Origin: Candidatus Coatesiibacteriota bacterium
GTDB lineage: Bacteria; B130-G9
DNA length: 5,655 nt
Reading direction: 5' to 3'
Assembly (NCBI GenBank): GCA_003647755.1
Contig: QMNL01000139.1
Location: 1-5,655 of the forward strand
The position numbers and the translations under genes are program-made. The notes beneath the pieces were generated by a model, which ran no database searches, had not been told where the DNA came from, and saw only the letters and a list, made by a program, of their open reading frames with translations. Of the stretch, positions 1 to 5,655 are shown piece after piece; the first letter of the stretch is position 1, and each line of letters begins with the position of its first letter.

Positions 1-9
1 AGCCACCGC

Positions 10-35
10 AAATGAAAGCGGCGTCAAGCCGCCGC
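10..35 (-). terminator. Possible intrinsic terminator of the operon
   Basis: Read on the minus strand, GCGGCG, a 6-base loop and CGCCGC are followed by TTTCATTT. It lies about 140 bases past the last stop codon with no gene between. The T tract is interrupted, so termination may be weak. It coincides with the left flanking repeat. Confidence 0.4.
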
Positions 36-44
36 ACTCCAAAG
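15..44. repeat. Left copy of a 30-bp flanking inverted repeat
   Basis: This block is the reverse complement of 5579-5608 with a single mismatch in 30 bases (position 26, A where the other copy implies G). It includes a self-complementary core with arms 18-23 and 30-35 and a 6-base loop. The match stops sharply on both sides. Confidence 0.85.
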
Positions 45-173
45 TCACTCAACGGGTGTAACTTACAGACGGATGCTTGCCCAAGTCATAGCCTCTGCGC
101 AGCGGCAAAGCGTGTTCATCCCCCCATGTGCCTTCCCATTAATGTGATTATTGCGTTCCCCGTTGGCGTGTCG

Positions 174-1238
174 TTACTCCCGCGGCTCAGCGAAAATGGA
201 CTGATCGACAGAGAACGTGGGTTGCCTCAAGTCCTCGGGCTGAAAAAGCGTCCTGCGGGCCAAGAACCGCTGATATAGGTTGACCACACTGGAGGAGGGC
301 TCGATCGCCTCCACAATTGGGAAAGACTCTATATTGTAGCGGTCTGCCCAGCCAGTCTCATCGCAGAAGAGCTCAAGCCCCTTCAGCGACTTGGTCTTCG
401 TCCCGGCGGCGATAAGGATAGTCTCGCCGTGGAGCAAGTCCGTCGTGTTCCCGCGGTCGGAGAAGACGACGACGTCTATACGAGGGAGCCGTTCGGCAAG
501 ATCGATCGCCTCGTCCAAGGGCATCTGTGCCAGCACGATCACGATGTTTGCGATGGTTGCATTCGACGCCAGCACCCGTTTCAGCGCCTCGTCAGGCGCC
601 TCGACCTCAACCGTCCTGTTGCCCTCATCGTCCTTCGTCCAGTCCACTATGAGGCCCTCGTCGGTCGGAGAGACGACGGCGCTAACGCAGACGGTCGCGC
701 CGGTGGCATGCCAGAGCATGAACGGATTGAAGACAGGCTCTTGGGTCTCGGCGTCAAGCACGTTTGCGCAGAGGAACGGGAACCAAGCCCGCCGCTGGAG
801 AGCCTTCAGGTGCCGAAGCCCGAACGTGAAGTCCTTCAAACCGAGCCCCATTGCGTCGTAGCCCATGATGTTCAGGGCAGCGATCATGGACCACGACTTC
901 AGCCGTTGGCGTGGCCCGCTGCCGTTGAAGAGATTGCCCACGTCCAGAAGCAGCGCGTTATCTCGCGGCTCGATGCACTCCAGCGCAAATGTCCGGCGCC
1001 TCGCAAAGCCGCCCAGCTGTGGGTCGGAGCAACTGGAACGCGTCATCGTCCCGTTCGAGTTGCCGCTGAAAAAGGCCACAACGCTCGGCGTGGCCTGAAC
1101 CTCGAAGTCCACCTTCACGAATTCCGGTTCATCCTGAGCGAGACTGACTGAGTCGCAGGCGAGAGCCAATATGCTCGCCATCAACAGTGCGCCGAACAAG
1201 CCCGGACGGGCACGCACAAGCCTGGCTGGACGATTCAC
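174..1238 (-). CDS. Secreted UshA-like pseudo-metallophosphatase, paralogue of the first operon gene
   Basis: 354 aa from a GTG start at 1238. That start is preferred because it forms a GTGA overlap with the carbamoyltransferase stop, has GAGGAG at 1245-1250 six bases upstream, and puts a signal peptide at the N-terminus (basic VNRPARLVRARPG, hydrophobic 14-28, likely cleavage after SLA at 34). An upstream in-frame ATG (1319) would lie inside the carbamoyltransferase gene and bury that peptide. The mature protein matches the UshA-like domain of the first gene block by block: FFSGNSNG (57-64 region), SSC then QLGGFARR (74-81), LLLDVGN (97-102), MGYDAMGLGLKDFTFG (125-140), CAN (157-159), VIVLAQMP (233-240), RIDVVVFSDRGN (253-264). 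Every expected metal ligand is changed: no DxH, GN for GD, no GNHE, AQ for SH, no GHxH. Phosphatase activity is therefore unlikely; a binding or scaffold role is inferred. It has no thioredoxin modules. Ends in TAA. Confidence 0.88.
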   Translation of the reverse strand: MNRPARLVRARPGLFGALLMASILALACDSVSLAQDEPEFVKVDFEVQATPSVVAFFSGNSNGTMTRSSCSDPQLGGFARRRTFALECIEPRDNALLLDVGNLFNGSGPRQRLKSWSMIAALNIMGYDAMGLGLKDFTFGLRHLKALQRRAWFPFLCANVLDAETQEPVFNPFMLWHATGATVCVSAVVSPTDEGLIVDWTKDDEGNRTVEVEAPDEALKRVLASNATIANIVIVLAQMPLDEAIDLAERLPRIDVVVFSDRGNTTDLLHGETILIAAGTKTKSLKGLELFCDETGWADRYNIESFPIVEAIEPSSSVVNLYQRFLARRTLFQPEDLRQPTFSVDQSIFAEPRE

Positions 1239-1250
1239 CGAGGTCTCCTC
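1235..1250 (-). promoter_or_regulatory. GTGA overlap with strong ribosome site deciding the start of the last gene
   Basis: GAGGAG (1250-1245), six bases, then GTGA (1238-1235) on the minus strand. TGA ends the carbamoyltransferase and GTG begins the small UshA-like gene. The strong ribosome site inside the 3' end of the carbamoyltransferase gene supports GTG over the upstream ATG at 1319. Confidence 0.85.
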
Positions 1251-2959
1251 TGCGCTGGCGTCTTGCTGAGCACGAAATTGTCGATCACCAGGTCGTCCAA
1301 GCCCGTCGTGTAGAAGCACCGTAGAGCGTCTTTAGGCGTGCACACTATCGGCTCCTCCTTTACGTTGAACGACGTGTTCAGGACGACAGGGACCCCAGTT
1401 AGCCGCTCGAACTCGGCGATGAGGTTGTAGTAGAGCGGGTCCATCGACTTGACAACGGTGTGAACGCGGCCAGTCCCGTCAACGTGAGTTACCGATGGGA
1501 TCACCTTTCGCTTTTCTGGCAGGACATTGTAAACGAGAAGCATGAACGGTGAGGGATAGGAGAAATCGAAGTACTCGGACACCTTCTCCGCTAAGATCGA
1601 GGGCGCAAAAGGCCTGAACGACTCACGGTGCTTCACCTGCTCGTTCACGACATCCTTCATCTGGGGGTCGCGTGGATCGGCCAGGATGCTTCGTTTGCCC
1701 AGCGCACGAGGCCCGAACTCCATCCGTCCCTGGAACCATCCGATGACATGCCCGTTGGCGAGGAGTTTGGCCGCCTCCGCGGACGGGTCCTTCACTTCCC
1801 TGAACGGGACCTTGGCGAGCTTAAGAAACGCCTCAATCTGCTCGTGGCTGTATTCGGGACCCCAGAAGGTGTTGTCCATGACGAAATCCCGCGGATTGCC
1901 GAGGATGCCGTTGTGGACGAAGAACGCAGCGCCCACGGCTGCGCCTGCGTCATAGGCCGCGGGCTGGACATAAATATCCTCAAACTGCGTCTCTTTTATG
2001 AGCCGGCCATTTGCGACGCAATTGAGAGCAACGCCCCCATTGAGGCAGAGGTTCTTGCTGCCCGTGATCTTGTGCAAGTAGTTCGCCATGTGCAGCAGCG
2101 CGTCCTCGAGGCGTCGCTGGCCGCCGCGGGCAACCTCAGCGTGCCTGTCAGAAACCTCCTGGCCGGGCTTCCTGTCCTCACCGAAAGTCAGGAGAAACTT
2201 GTCCGAATAGTAAGGAATCTTGCCAAACTGGTAGTTGAAAAACGACATGTCCATCTCGTATTCGCCGTCGGGCACGAGCCTCAGCACGCGCTTGAACTCG
2301 TTGTAGTATTCATCGGTCTTGCCGTATGAGGAAAGCCCCATCACCTTGTACTCGTCGGAGTTGCGTTTGAAGCCGAGGTATGTGGTGAGGGTTGTGTAGA
2401 ATGCGCCAAGCGAGAACGGGAAGTATATTTCCTTGAACTTCGAGATCGTGTTACCGCGGCCTTGGGCAAGCAGCGTCGTCGTCCACTCCCCGATGCCGTC
2501 CGCAGTCAGTATCGCGGCCTCGTCAAAGGGTGAGATTGTGAAGCAGCTGTAGGCGTGGGCGATGTGGTGTTCTACGAACTGGAACTTGAATCGTGCCTGC
2601 TTGGGGTCGTAGCCGGGGAGCTTTCTCAGATACTGTTTTGCGACCATCATTGACGGGATGCCGCTGGAGTAGTCGGCCTGGTCCCGGCAGAAGGCCAACG
2701 TTCTGGGGAAATACCTCGCTAGGTGGAAGAGCTTGCGGTGCAGGTTCAGCCACGGATTGATGCAGAATGCAACCCAAGCCACGTCATTGATCGAGGCGCC
2801 GATCTCGTCGAGGCAGTAGCTGATCGCGCCGTAGGGAAAGCCTCCGTCGTGCTTTTTGCGCGTGAACCGTTCCTCTTCAGCGGCCGCCACAAGCTTCCCA
2901 TCGACAAGCACACACGCGGCCGAGTCGTGCTGAAATGCCGTGATGCCAAGTATGATCAT
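1235..2959 (-). CDS. Carbamoyltransferase of the NodU/TobZ/CmcH family
   Basis: 574 aa, the usual length for the family, and apparently intact. Family members use carbamoyl phosphate and ATP to make carbamoyl-adenylate in one domain, then pass the carbamoyl group to a hydroxyl of an acceptor (sugar, antibiotic or Nod factor) in the Kae1-like domain. Visible motifs: QHDSA (10-14), EEERF (28-32), EHHIAHAYS (130-138) with the H-x3-H metal pair His131/His135, TADGIGEW (152-159), GLSSYG (208-213), LNGGVALN (306-313), YDAGAAVGAA (336-345), GRMEFGPRALGKRSI (411-425), KHRESFRPFAPS (443-454) and VLNTSFN (526-532). These cover the N-terminal Kae1-like and C-terminal carbamoyltransferase domains. There is no signal peptide, so it is cytosolic. 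The ATG overlaps the upstream TGA (ATGA), with AAGGA at 2970-2974 as a possible ribosome site 10 nt away. The stop overlaps the next GTG. The acceptor cannot be told from sequence, and no sugar, polyketide or antibiotic gene lies in the window. Confidence 0.96.
   Translation of the reverse strand: MIILGITAFQHDSAACVLVDGKLVAAAEEERFTRKKHDGGFPYGAISYCLDEIGASINDVAWVAFCINPWLNLHRKLFHLARYFPRTLAFCRDQADYSSGIPSMMVAKQYLRKLPGYDPKQARFKFQFVEHHIAHAYSCFTISPFDEAAILTADGIGEWTTTLLAQGRGNTISKFKEIYFPFSLGAFYTTLTTYLGFKRNSDEYKVMGLSSYGKTDEYYNEFKRVLRLVPDGEYEMDMSFFNYQFGKIPYYSDKFLLTFGEDRKPGQEVSDRHAEVARGGQRRLEDALLHMANYLHKITGSKNLCLNGGVALNCVANGRLIKETQFEDIYVQPAAYDAGAAVGAAFFVHNGILGNPRDFVMDNTFWGPEYSHEQIEAFLKLAKVPFREVKDPSAEAAKLLANGHVIGWFQGRMEFGPRALGKRSILADPRDPQMKDVVNEQVKHRESFRPFAPSILAEKVSEYFDFSYPSPFMLLVYNVLPEKRKVIPSVTHVDGTGRVHTVVKSMDPLYYNLIAEFERLTGVPVVLNTSFNVKEEPIVCTPKDALRCFYTTGLDDLVIDNFVLSKTPAQRRPR
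2956..2959 (-). promoter_or_regulatory. ATGA stop/start overlap between the fusion gene and the carbamoyltransferase
   Basis: The minus strand reads ATGA: TGA ends the 805-aa protein and ATG starts the carbamoyltransferase. Such overlaps normally mean translational coupling by terminating ribosomes. Confidence 0.9.
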
Positions 2960-5373
2960 TTGATGTTCGTCCTTTTGTCCTGACGTTTCGCCAGCTTCTT
3001 GAGTATGTCATCCAACATCTGCATGTTCGCGATCGGAACAGTCTCGCGGTTGTCTATCACAAACACAAGCGCCCCCCCGACTCGCAGCTGCGCGCAGAGA
3101 TTTGCATCCGCCTCGAGCTTCGCCTCGACTGCCTTGGATGCTGCCAACGATTTGATCTTCGCCGGCTCGAAGCCCGCCTGGGCTATCGGTTCCTCCCAGT
3201 AGGAGTTATCCGGAGCCTTTGCACGGAGCAAGATGTACTTGTCGAACTTGGCCCCATCCTGCATCAGCATCGCCTCCTGCCGCTGCGCCTCTTGCAGTTC
3301 GGAGAGACCAGTCTGGGCGATGATAGCGCCATTGTCGTCCAGATAGACTATGTGATGGAGCTCAAATGGACGCAACTTCCCTTCGTCCCGCAGCTTGGTG
3401 ATACGCGCAAGGCCCTCGAGACCAGCCTTCGCCGTCGCCGAAATGAAGACGTCCAGCTTCCCCTTGATCAATGGCCTGCTCACCACCACGTTGGCGCCTG
3501 ACATCTCGGGCCTAAACACCAGCCTGTCGTTCACTCTCCTGAACGCGGACTTTAGCTGCGCAAAGTTGCGCGCCTTAAGCGCCTCAAGCCCGAAAATGTA
3601 TCCCGGAAGCATCCTTAGGCCATAGGCCGCAATCAGCCGCTTGCCCTCATCTGTCGAGGCCTCAACCCTCTTCACCTCAAGCCCTGGCATTATCGCCAGC
3701 GTTGAGTTGATTATCCGATCCTCGTTGCTCGCAACTGAATTCGCATCATAAACCACATCGACGGGCACCCTTACCGCCTCGTCATACTCACACCGGGACT
3801 GCTTGGTGCCCGGATTGACGCAGCGAGCGATCATCCCCTTCTTGCGGGGGCAATCGAAGTCGTGCAGGCACTTCGGCAGGTCCCTGCAGGCCCTAACCTC
3901 AGAAGCTCCATGCCCCAGAATTGTGCAGACGCTCCGTCCAAGTAGCCTCCTGTCGATGCGGCCCCCAAACAGCTGATTGTTTATGTAAAGCGTCGGCGAG
4001 GCGTTCACGCGGAGCCTTCGCTCCCTCGTCGCCATGCTCCTGAGCTGTCGCTCGGGGTAGCCGCTCGCGAGGCACTCCGAAAGCGCTTTCAGGTCAATGC
4101 CAACGCTCGAGGCGCACTCCTGCCAGCTCGTCCCCTCCACGGACGCGTTCCTGCACTCCACGTAGGGCACGAACTTCTCCGGCTGCGTCTTAAGCACACA
4201 GAGCTGACGCATGTCCTCCTCGACCTCTTCCTCGCCATGAAGCGAGTCGAACTCGCCCTCGTCAACATACTGCACGATGTAGTAAACGTGTGGCTCGACA
4301 GCGTCCCCGAAGTCTTTTTTAAGCTCAAACAACGTCTTGAAAGCGGGCTTGGCGTATGGGCAGAAACTCATCACATAAAGGTCGAGCCTCACCGTTGGCC
4401 TGATCCTGCCACTCTCCCTTGATTTGAGAAAATCCCTGACCAGCGCGGCCACCGCAGGATCGTCCGGGACGTCTTTTGACAGCGGGATCTCCTCCACTGC
4501 AAGATGTTGGCTTGGCTCCGCTGCGTCAGGCGTGAGCCTCGCCAGGACCAGGTTCCTTGCCTGGTAATCAAAATTGACAACGTGGCAGCCTCCAACCTCG
4601 AACGAGCGCCTCGTGGTCGTGCGCCGGCCGGAGTTTAGGACGAGGTCGATGCCGTGCACGTGCTGGGCAAGCCTGCTGGAGGCCTCCTCGCCGAGGTGCG
4701 AGAGCACAATCACGACGTCAACCTTGCTGCGCTGCTCCGCAAGAAGCTTGCTGACGGCCTCTTCAGCCTCCAACACCTGCAAGCCCGCGAACTGCTGCCA
4801 GTAATCGCCGAACTCCACCTCGGGCGTGCAGACGCCGGTGATAAGCACATTCTTCCCGCCAACTCTCTTTATGATGAACGGTCTTACAAAGGGCTTGCCA
4901 TCCCCGGTCTGAACGTTGCACGAGACGAACGTCAAGCCTAACGAGCTCTCCGCCCACTTGATCGCCTCCTGCCCGAACGCGAACTCGTCATCGCCGAGGC
5001 ACACCGCGTCGTATCTCATCAGCGCCATCGCTTTGAGCGCGACGAACGTCCGCTGCTTGTCGAGCTGTTCTCCCTGGATGTACTCATCGTAAATCCCCTG
5101 TGCGAAGCAGCCGCCACCGTCCAAGAGCAGCAGGTCGGGGGTCTCCGAACGCAAAAGCTCTATCTCGTGTGCTCGCCTCGCCACGCCGCCGAGCGGCTCG
5201 GCTGGGCAGTTGCAGGGCTCGATCATCGCATGCGTCTCGCCGGTGTAGGCTATGGTTACCTGCGCCGAGACAGTGGCCGTGCTGGGGCTCTGAGTCGCCG
5301 CCAGGCCGACGTGCAGAAACGAAAGCGCAAGAAGCGCAAGCCCCAGGGCCACATGCGAGACCTTATGAGTCAT
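2956..5373 (-). CDS. Secreted UshA-like (degenerate 5'-nucleotidase) protein fused to three thioredoxin-fold modules
   Basis: First gene of the operon, 805 aa, probably exported. Residues 1-25 form a signal peptide with a hydrophobic core ending GLA|AT. Residues 37-318 match the UshA/5'-nucleotidase metallophosphatase domain: TGETHA (44-49), EPCNC (52-56), LGGVARR (61-67), LLLLDGGG (81-88), LGDDEFAFG (126-134), VLSHLG (223-228). The family ligands are mostly altered (TNDxH to TGETH, LDxGD to LDGGG, GNHE to GDDE, terminal GHxH to NSGRR), so hydrolysis is doubtful. Residues 328-483 are a DsbA/GILT-like thioredoxin fold with a single-Cys site (Cys338-Pro-Tyr-Ala), SLHGEEEVEE near 377-386 and a probable cis-Pro at 460. 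A five-Cys segment follows (496-528), then two further thioredoxin-like modules (about 535-634 and 637-793) without active-site cysteines. Start: ATG at 5373; the adjacent in-frame TTG at 5376 has better spacing from GGAG (10 against 13 nt). The TGA stop overlaps the next gene. Exact function unknown. Confidence 0.9.
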   Translation of the reverse strand: MTHKVSHVALGLALLALSFLHVGLAATQSPSTATVSAQVTIAYTGETHAMIEPCNCPAEPLGGVARRAHEIELLRSETPDLLLLDGGGCFAQGIYDEYIQGEQLDKQRTFVALKAMALMRYDAVCLGDDEFAFGQEAIKWAESSLGLTFVSCNVQTGDGKPFVRPFIIKRVGGKNVLITGVCTPEVEFGDYWQQFAGLQVLEAEEAVSKLLAEQRSKVDVVIVLSHLGEEASSRLAQHVHGIDLVLNSGRRTTTRRSFEVGGCHVVNFDYQARNLVLARLTPDAAEPSQHLAVEEIPLSKDVPDDPAVAALVRDFLKSRESGRIRPTVRLDLYVMSFCPYAKPAFKTLFELKKDFGDAVEPHVYYIVQYVDEGEFDSLHGEEEVEEDMRQLCVLKTQPEKFVPYVECRNASVEGTSWQECASSVGIDLKALSECLASGYPERQLRSMATRERRLRVNASPTLYINNQLFGGRIDRRLLGRSVCTILGHGASEVRACRDLPKCLHDFDCPRKKGMIARCVNPGTKQSRCEYDEAVRVPVDVVYDANSVASNEDRIINSTLAIMPGLEVKRVEASTDEGKRLIAAYGLRMLPGYIFGLEALKARNFAQLKSAFRRVNDRLVFRPEMSGANVVVSRPLIKGKLDVFISATAKAGLEGLARITKLRDEGKLRPFELHHIVYLDDNGAIIAQTGLSELQEAQRQEAMLMQDGAKFDKYILLRAKAPDNSYWEEPIAQAGFEPAKIKSLAASKAVEAKLEADANLCAQLRVGGALVFVIDNRETVPIANMQMLDDILKKLAKRQDKRTNIK
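3790..3888 (-). other. Cysteine-rich linker encoded within the fusion gene
   Basis: Encodes residues 496-528 of the 805-aa protein with the spacing C-x5-C-x5-C-x9-C-x9-C, between thioredoxin-like modules 1 and 2. It resembles small disulfide-bonded extracellular domains. With an odd number of cysteines, one may be free or may pair with Cys483 or the CPYA cysteine. Confidence 0.6.
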
Positions 5374-5386
5374 CAACTTTGCCTAT

Positions 5387-5391
5387 CTCCC
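5387..5391 (-). promoter_or_regulatory. Ribosome binding site of the first gene (start ambiguous)
   Basis: GGGAG on the minus strand. GGAG lies 10 bases from TTG (5376) and 13 from ATG (5373). A weaker AGG at 5382-5384 lies 8 bases from the ATG. The two starts differ by one residue, so the signal peptide is the same either way. Confidence 0.45.
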
Positions 5392-5450
5392 ACCTGAACA
5401 TGCCGGCTTATACCCACATTATTGTGCACCCAAAGCCGCAATTGTTGGCC

Positions 5451-5480
5451 AATATAGGCAGGCAGGCCGTCTTATGTCAA
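5451..5480 (-). promoter_or_regulatory. Predicted sigma70-type promoter of the operon
   Basis: On the minus strand a perfect -35 box TTGACA (5480-5475) is followed after 18 bases by TATATT (5456-5451), five of six matches to the -10 consensus. Transcription would begin near 5444, leaving a leader of about 70 bases before the first gene. The palindrome TTGGCCAA (5445-5452) overlaps the edge of the -10 box and could bind a regulator, but that is speculation. This is the best promoter match upstream of the operon, and none is expected at the two overlapping gene junctions. Confidence 0.65.
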
Positions 5481-5492
5481 CCGGCGGGTAAT

Positions 5493-5508
5493 CGCTGCAA
5501 CAGCAGCG
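5493..5508. promoter_or_regulatory. 16-bp perfect inverted repeat upstream of the promoter
   Basis: CGCTGC, AACA, GCAGCG: a 6-bp perfect stem with a 4-base loop, centred about 20 bases upstream of the -35 box on the minus strand. It could be an activator/repressor site or an RNA hairpin of an upstream transcript. It has no T tail, so it is not an obvious terminator. Confidence 0.3.
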
Positions 5509-5578
5509 CGGTCTTGTGGGCGTGTGCTTGTTGGGGTGCGGCGCCCCAGTAATCAGATTGACGCAGATGGTTGTAGCC

Positions 5579-5608
5579 CTTTGGAGTGCGGCGGCTCGAC
5601 GCCGCTTT
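5579..5608. repeat. Right copy of a 30-bp flanking inverted repeat
   Basis: Inverted copy of 15-44, 29 of 30 bases identical. The core folds with arms 5588-5593 and 5600-5605 around a 6-base loop. The mismatch falls in the loop, so the stem is kept in both copies. Confidence 0.85.
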
Positions 5609-5610
5609 TT
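5588..5610 (+). terminator. Terminator-like hairpin with T5 tail, reading outward to the right
   Basis: On the plus strand GCGGCG, loop GCTCGA and CGCCGC are followed by five T residues. No plus-strand gene is seen ending before it inside the window, so it may simply be a copy of the palindromic repeat instead of a working terminator. Confidence 0.4.
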
Positions 5611-5612
5611 CT

Positions 5613-5627
5613 CGTCGCGGCTCGACG
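5613..5627. repeat. Second small stem-loop beside the right repeat
   Basis: CGTCG, loop CGGCT, CGACG: a 5-bp stem starting three bases after the T5 tract. On the minus strand it shares the 11-mer CGTCGAGCCGC with the adjacent hairpin, suggesting a composite palindromic element. Confidence 0.4.
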
Positions 5628-5655
5628 GGACATCGATCCTACGTCAATCATCGCT

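Noticed and set aside
91..106. Imperfect 16-base palindrome centred on CTGCGCAG
   Set aside because: No loop, no T tract and one mismatched pair. Too short to call a terminator or operator with any confidence.
12..278. 88-aa plus-strand open frame over the left flank
   Set aside because: It begins inside the hairpin repeat, runs into the end of the last gene and shows no ribosome site or domain.
429..1151. 240-aa plus-strand open frame antisense to the last gene
   Set aside because: Rich in Arg, Val, His and Pro with no recognisable domain. It is the antisense shadow of a well-supported gene.
1235..1237. Selenocysteine read-through of the TGA stops
   Set aside because: Both TGA codons sit in stop/start overlaps after complete domains, and no SECIS-like hairpin was seen directly downstream.
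1239..1319. Longer version of the last gene beginning at the ATG at 1319 (381 aa)
   Set aside because: It would overlap the carbamoyltransferase by 85 bases, lacks a visible ribosome site and would bury the signal peptide. GTG at 1238 has GAGGAG and the GTGA coupling.
1628..2329. 233-aa plus-strand open frame inside the carbamoyltransferase gene
   Set aside because: Antisense to the conserved catalytic region and without family similarity, so treated as a shadow frame.
5100..5552. 150-aa plus-strand open frame across the operon promoter
   Set aside because: Antisense to the signal peptide and UshA domain of the first gene, with low-complexity Arg/Ala composition typical of an antisense frame.
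15..5608. Operon as a transposon with terminal inverted repeats
   Set aside because: No transposase, no target-site duplication, and the repeats are self-palindromic, which fits a dispersed hairpin repeat better.

Overview
The window is almost filled by one minus-strand operon of three genes, read from right to left. A good sigma70-type promoter lies at about 5451-5480. It is followed by a secreted UshA-like/thioredoxin-fold fusion (5373-2956), a NodU/TobZ-type O-carbamoyltransferase (2959-1235) and a smaller secreted UshA-like protein (1238-174). Both junctions are 4-bp overlaps (ATGA and GTGA), so the three proteins are almost certainly translationally coupled and made together.

The outer two genes are diverged paralogues of one UshA-like (calcineurin-type 5'-nucleotidase) domain. 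Both have predicted signal peptides and both have lost most of the family's metal ligands. They look like pseudo-enzymes, binding or redox proteins, not nucleotidases. The first gene also carries a long C-terminal extension. It contains three tandem thioredoxin-fold (DsbA/GILT-like) modules, the first with a single-cysteine CPYA site and the other two with none, and a five-cysteine linker between modules 1 and 2. The middle gene is a full-length carbamoyltransferase with intact catalytic motifs and no signal peptide, so it should act in the cytosol. A cytosolic carbamoyl-transfer enzyme tied to two exported, catalytically decayed redox/phosphatase-like proteins matches no pathway I know. This is the main candidate for an undescribed system.

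The flanks are short and non-coding. A near-perfect 30-bp inverted repeat (29/30 identical) frames the operon at 15-44 and 5579-5608. Each copy can fold into a GC hairpin followed by T-rich sequence reading outward. The left copy may therefore terminate the operon, and both may belong to a palindromic interspersed repeat family. Nothing convincing lies in 45-173 beyond a small palindrome. Region 5377-5655 holds the promoter, a 16-bp inverted repeat just upstream of it, and the right-hand repeat.

The organism is a bacterium with moderately high GC and Shine-Dalgarno initiation. The UshA-like CxC/LGGxARR proteins and the GC hairpin repeats suggest a Planctomycetota-Verrucomicrobiota-like or related environmental lineage, or a deltaproteobacterium-like one. 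This is an impression from memory; the window has no phylogenetic marker. No tRNA, rRNA, CRISPR array, transposase or integrase was seen.
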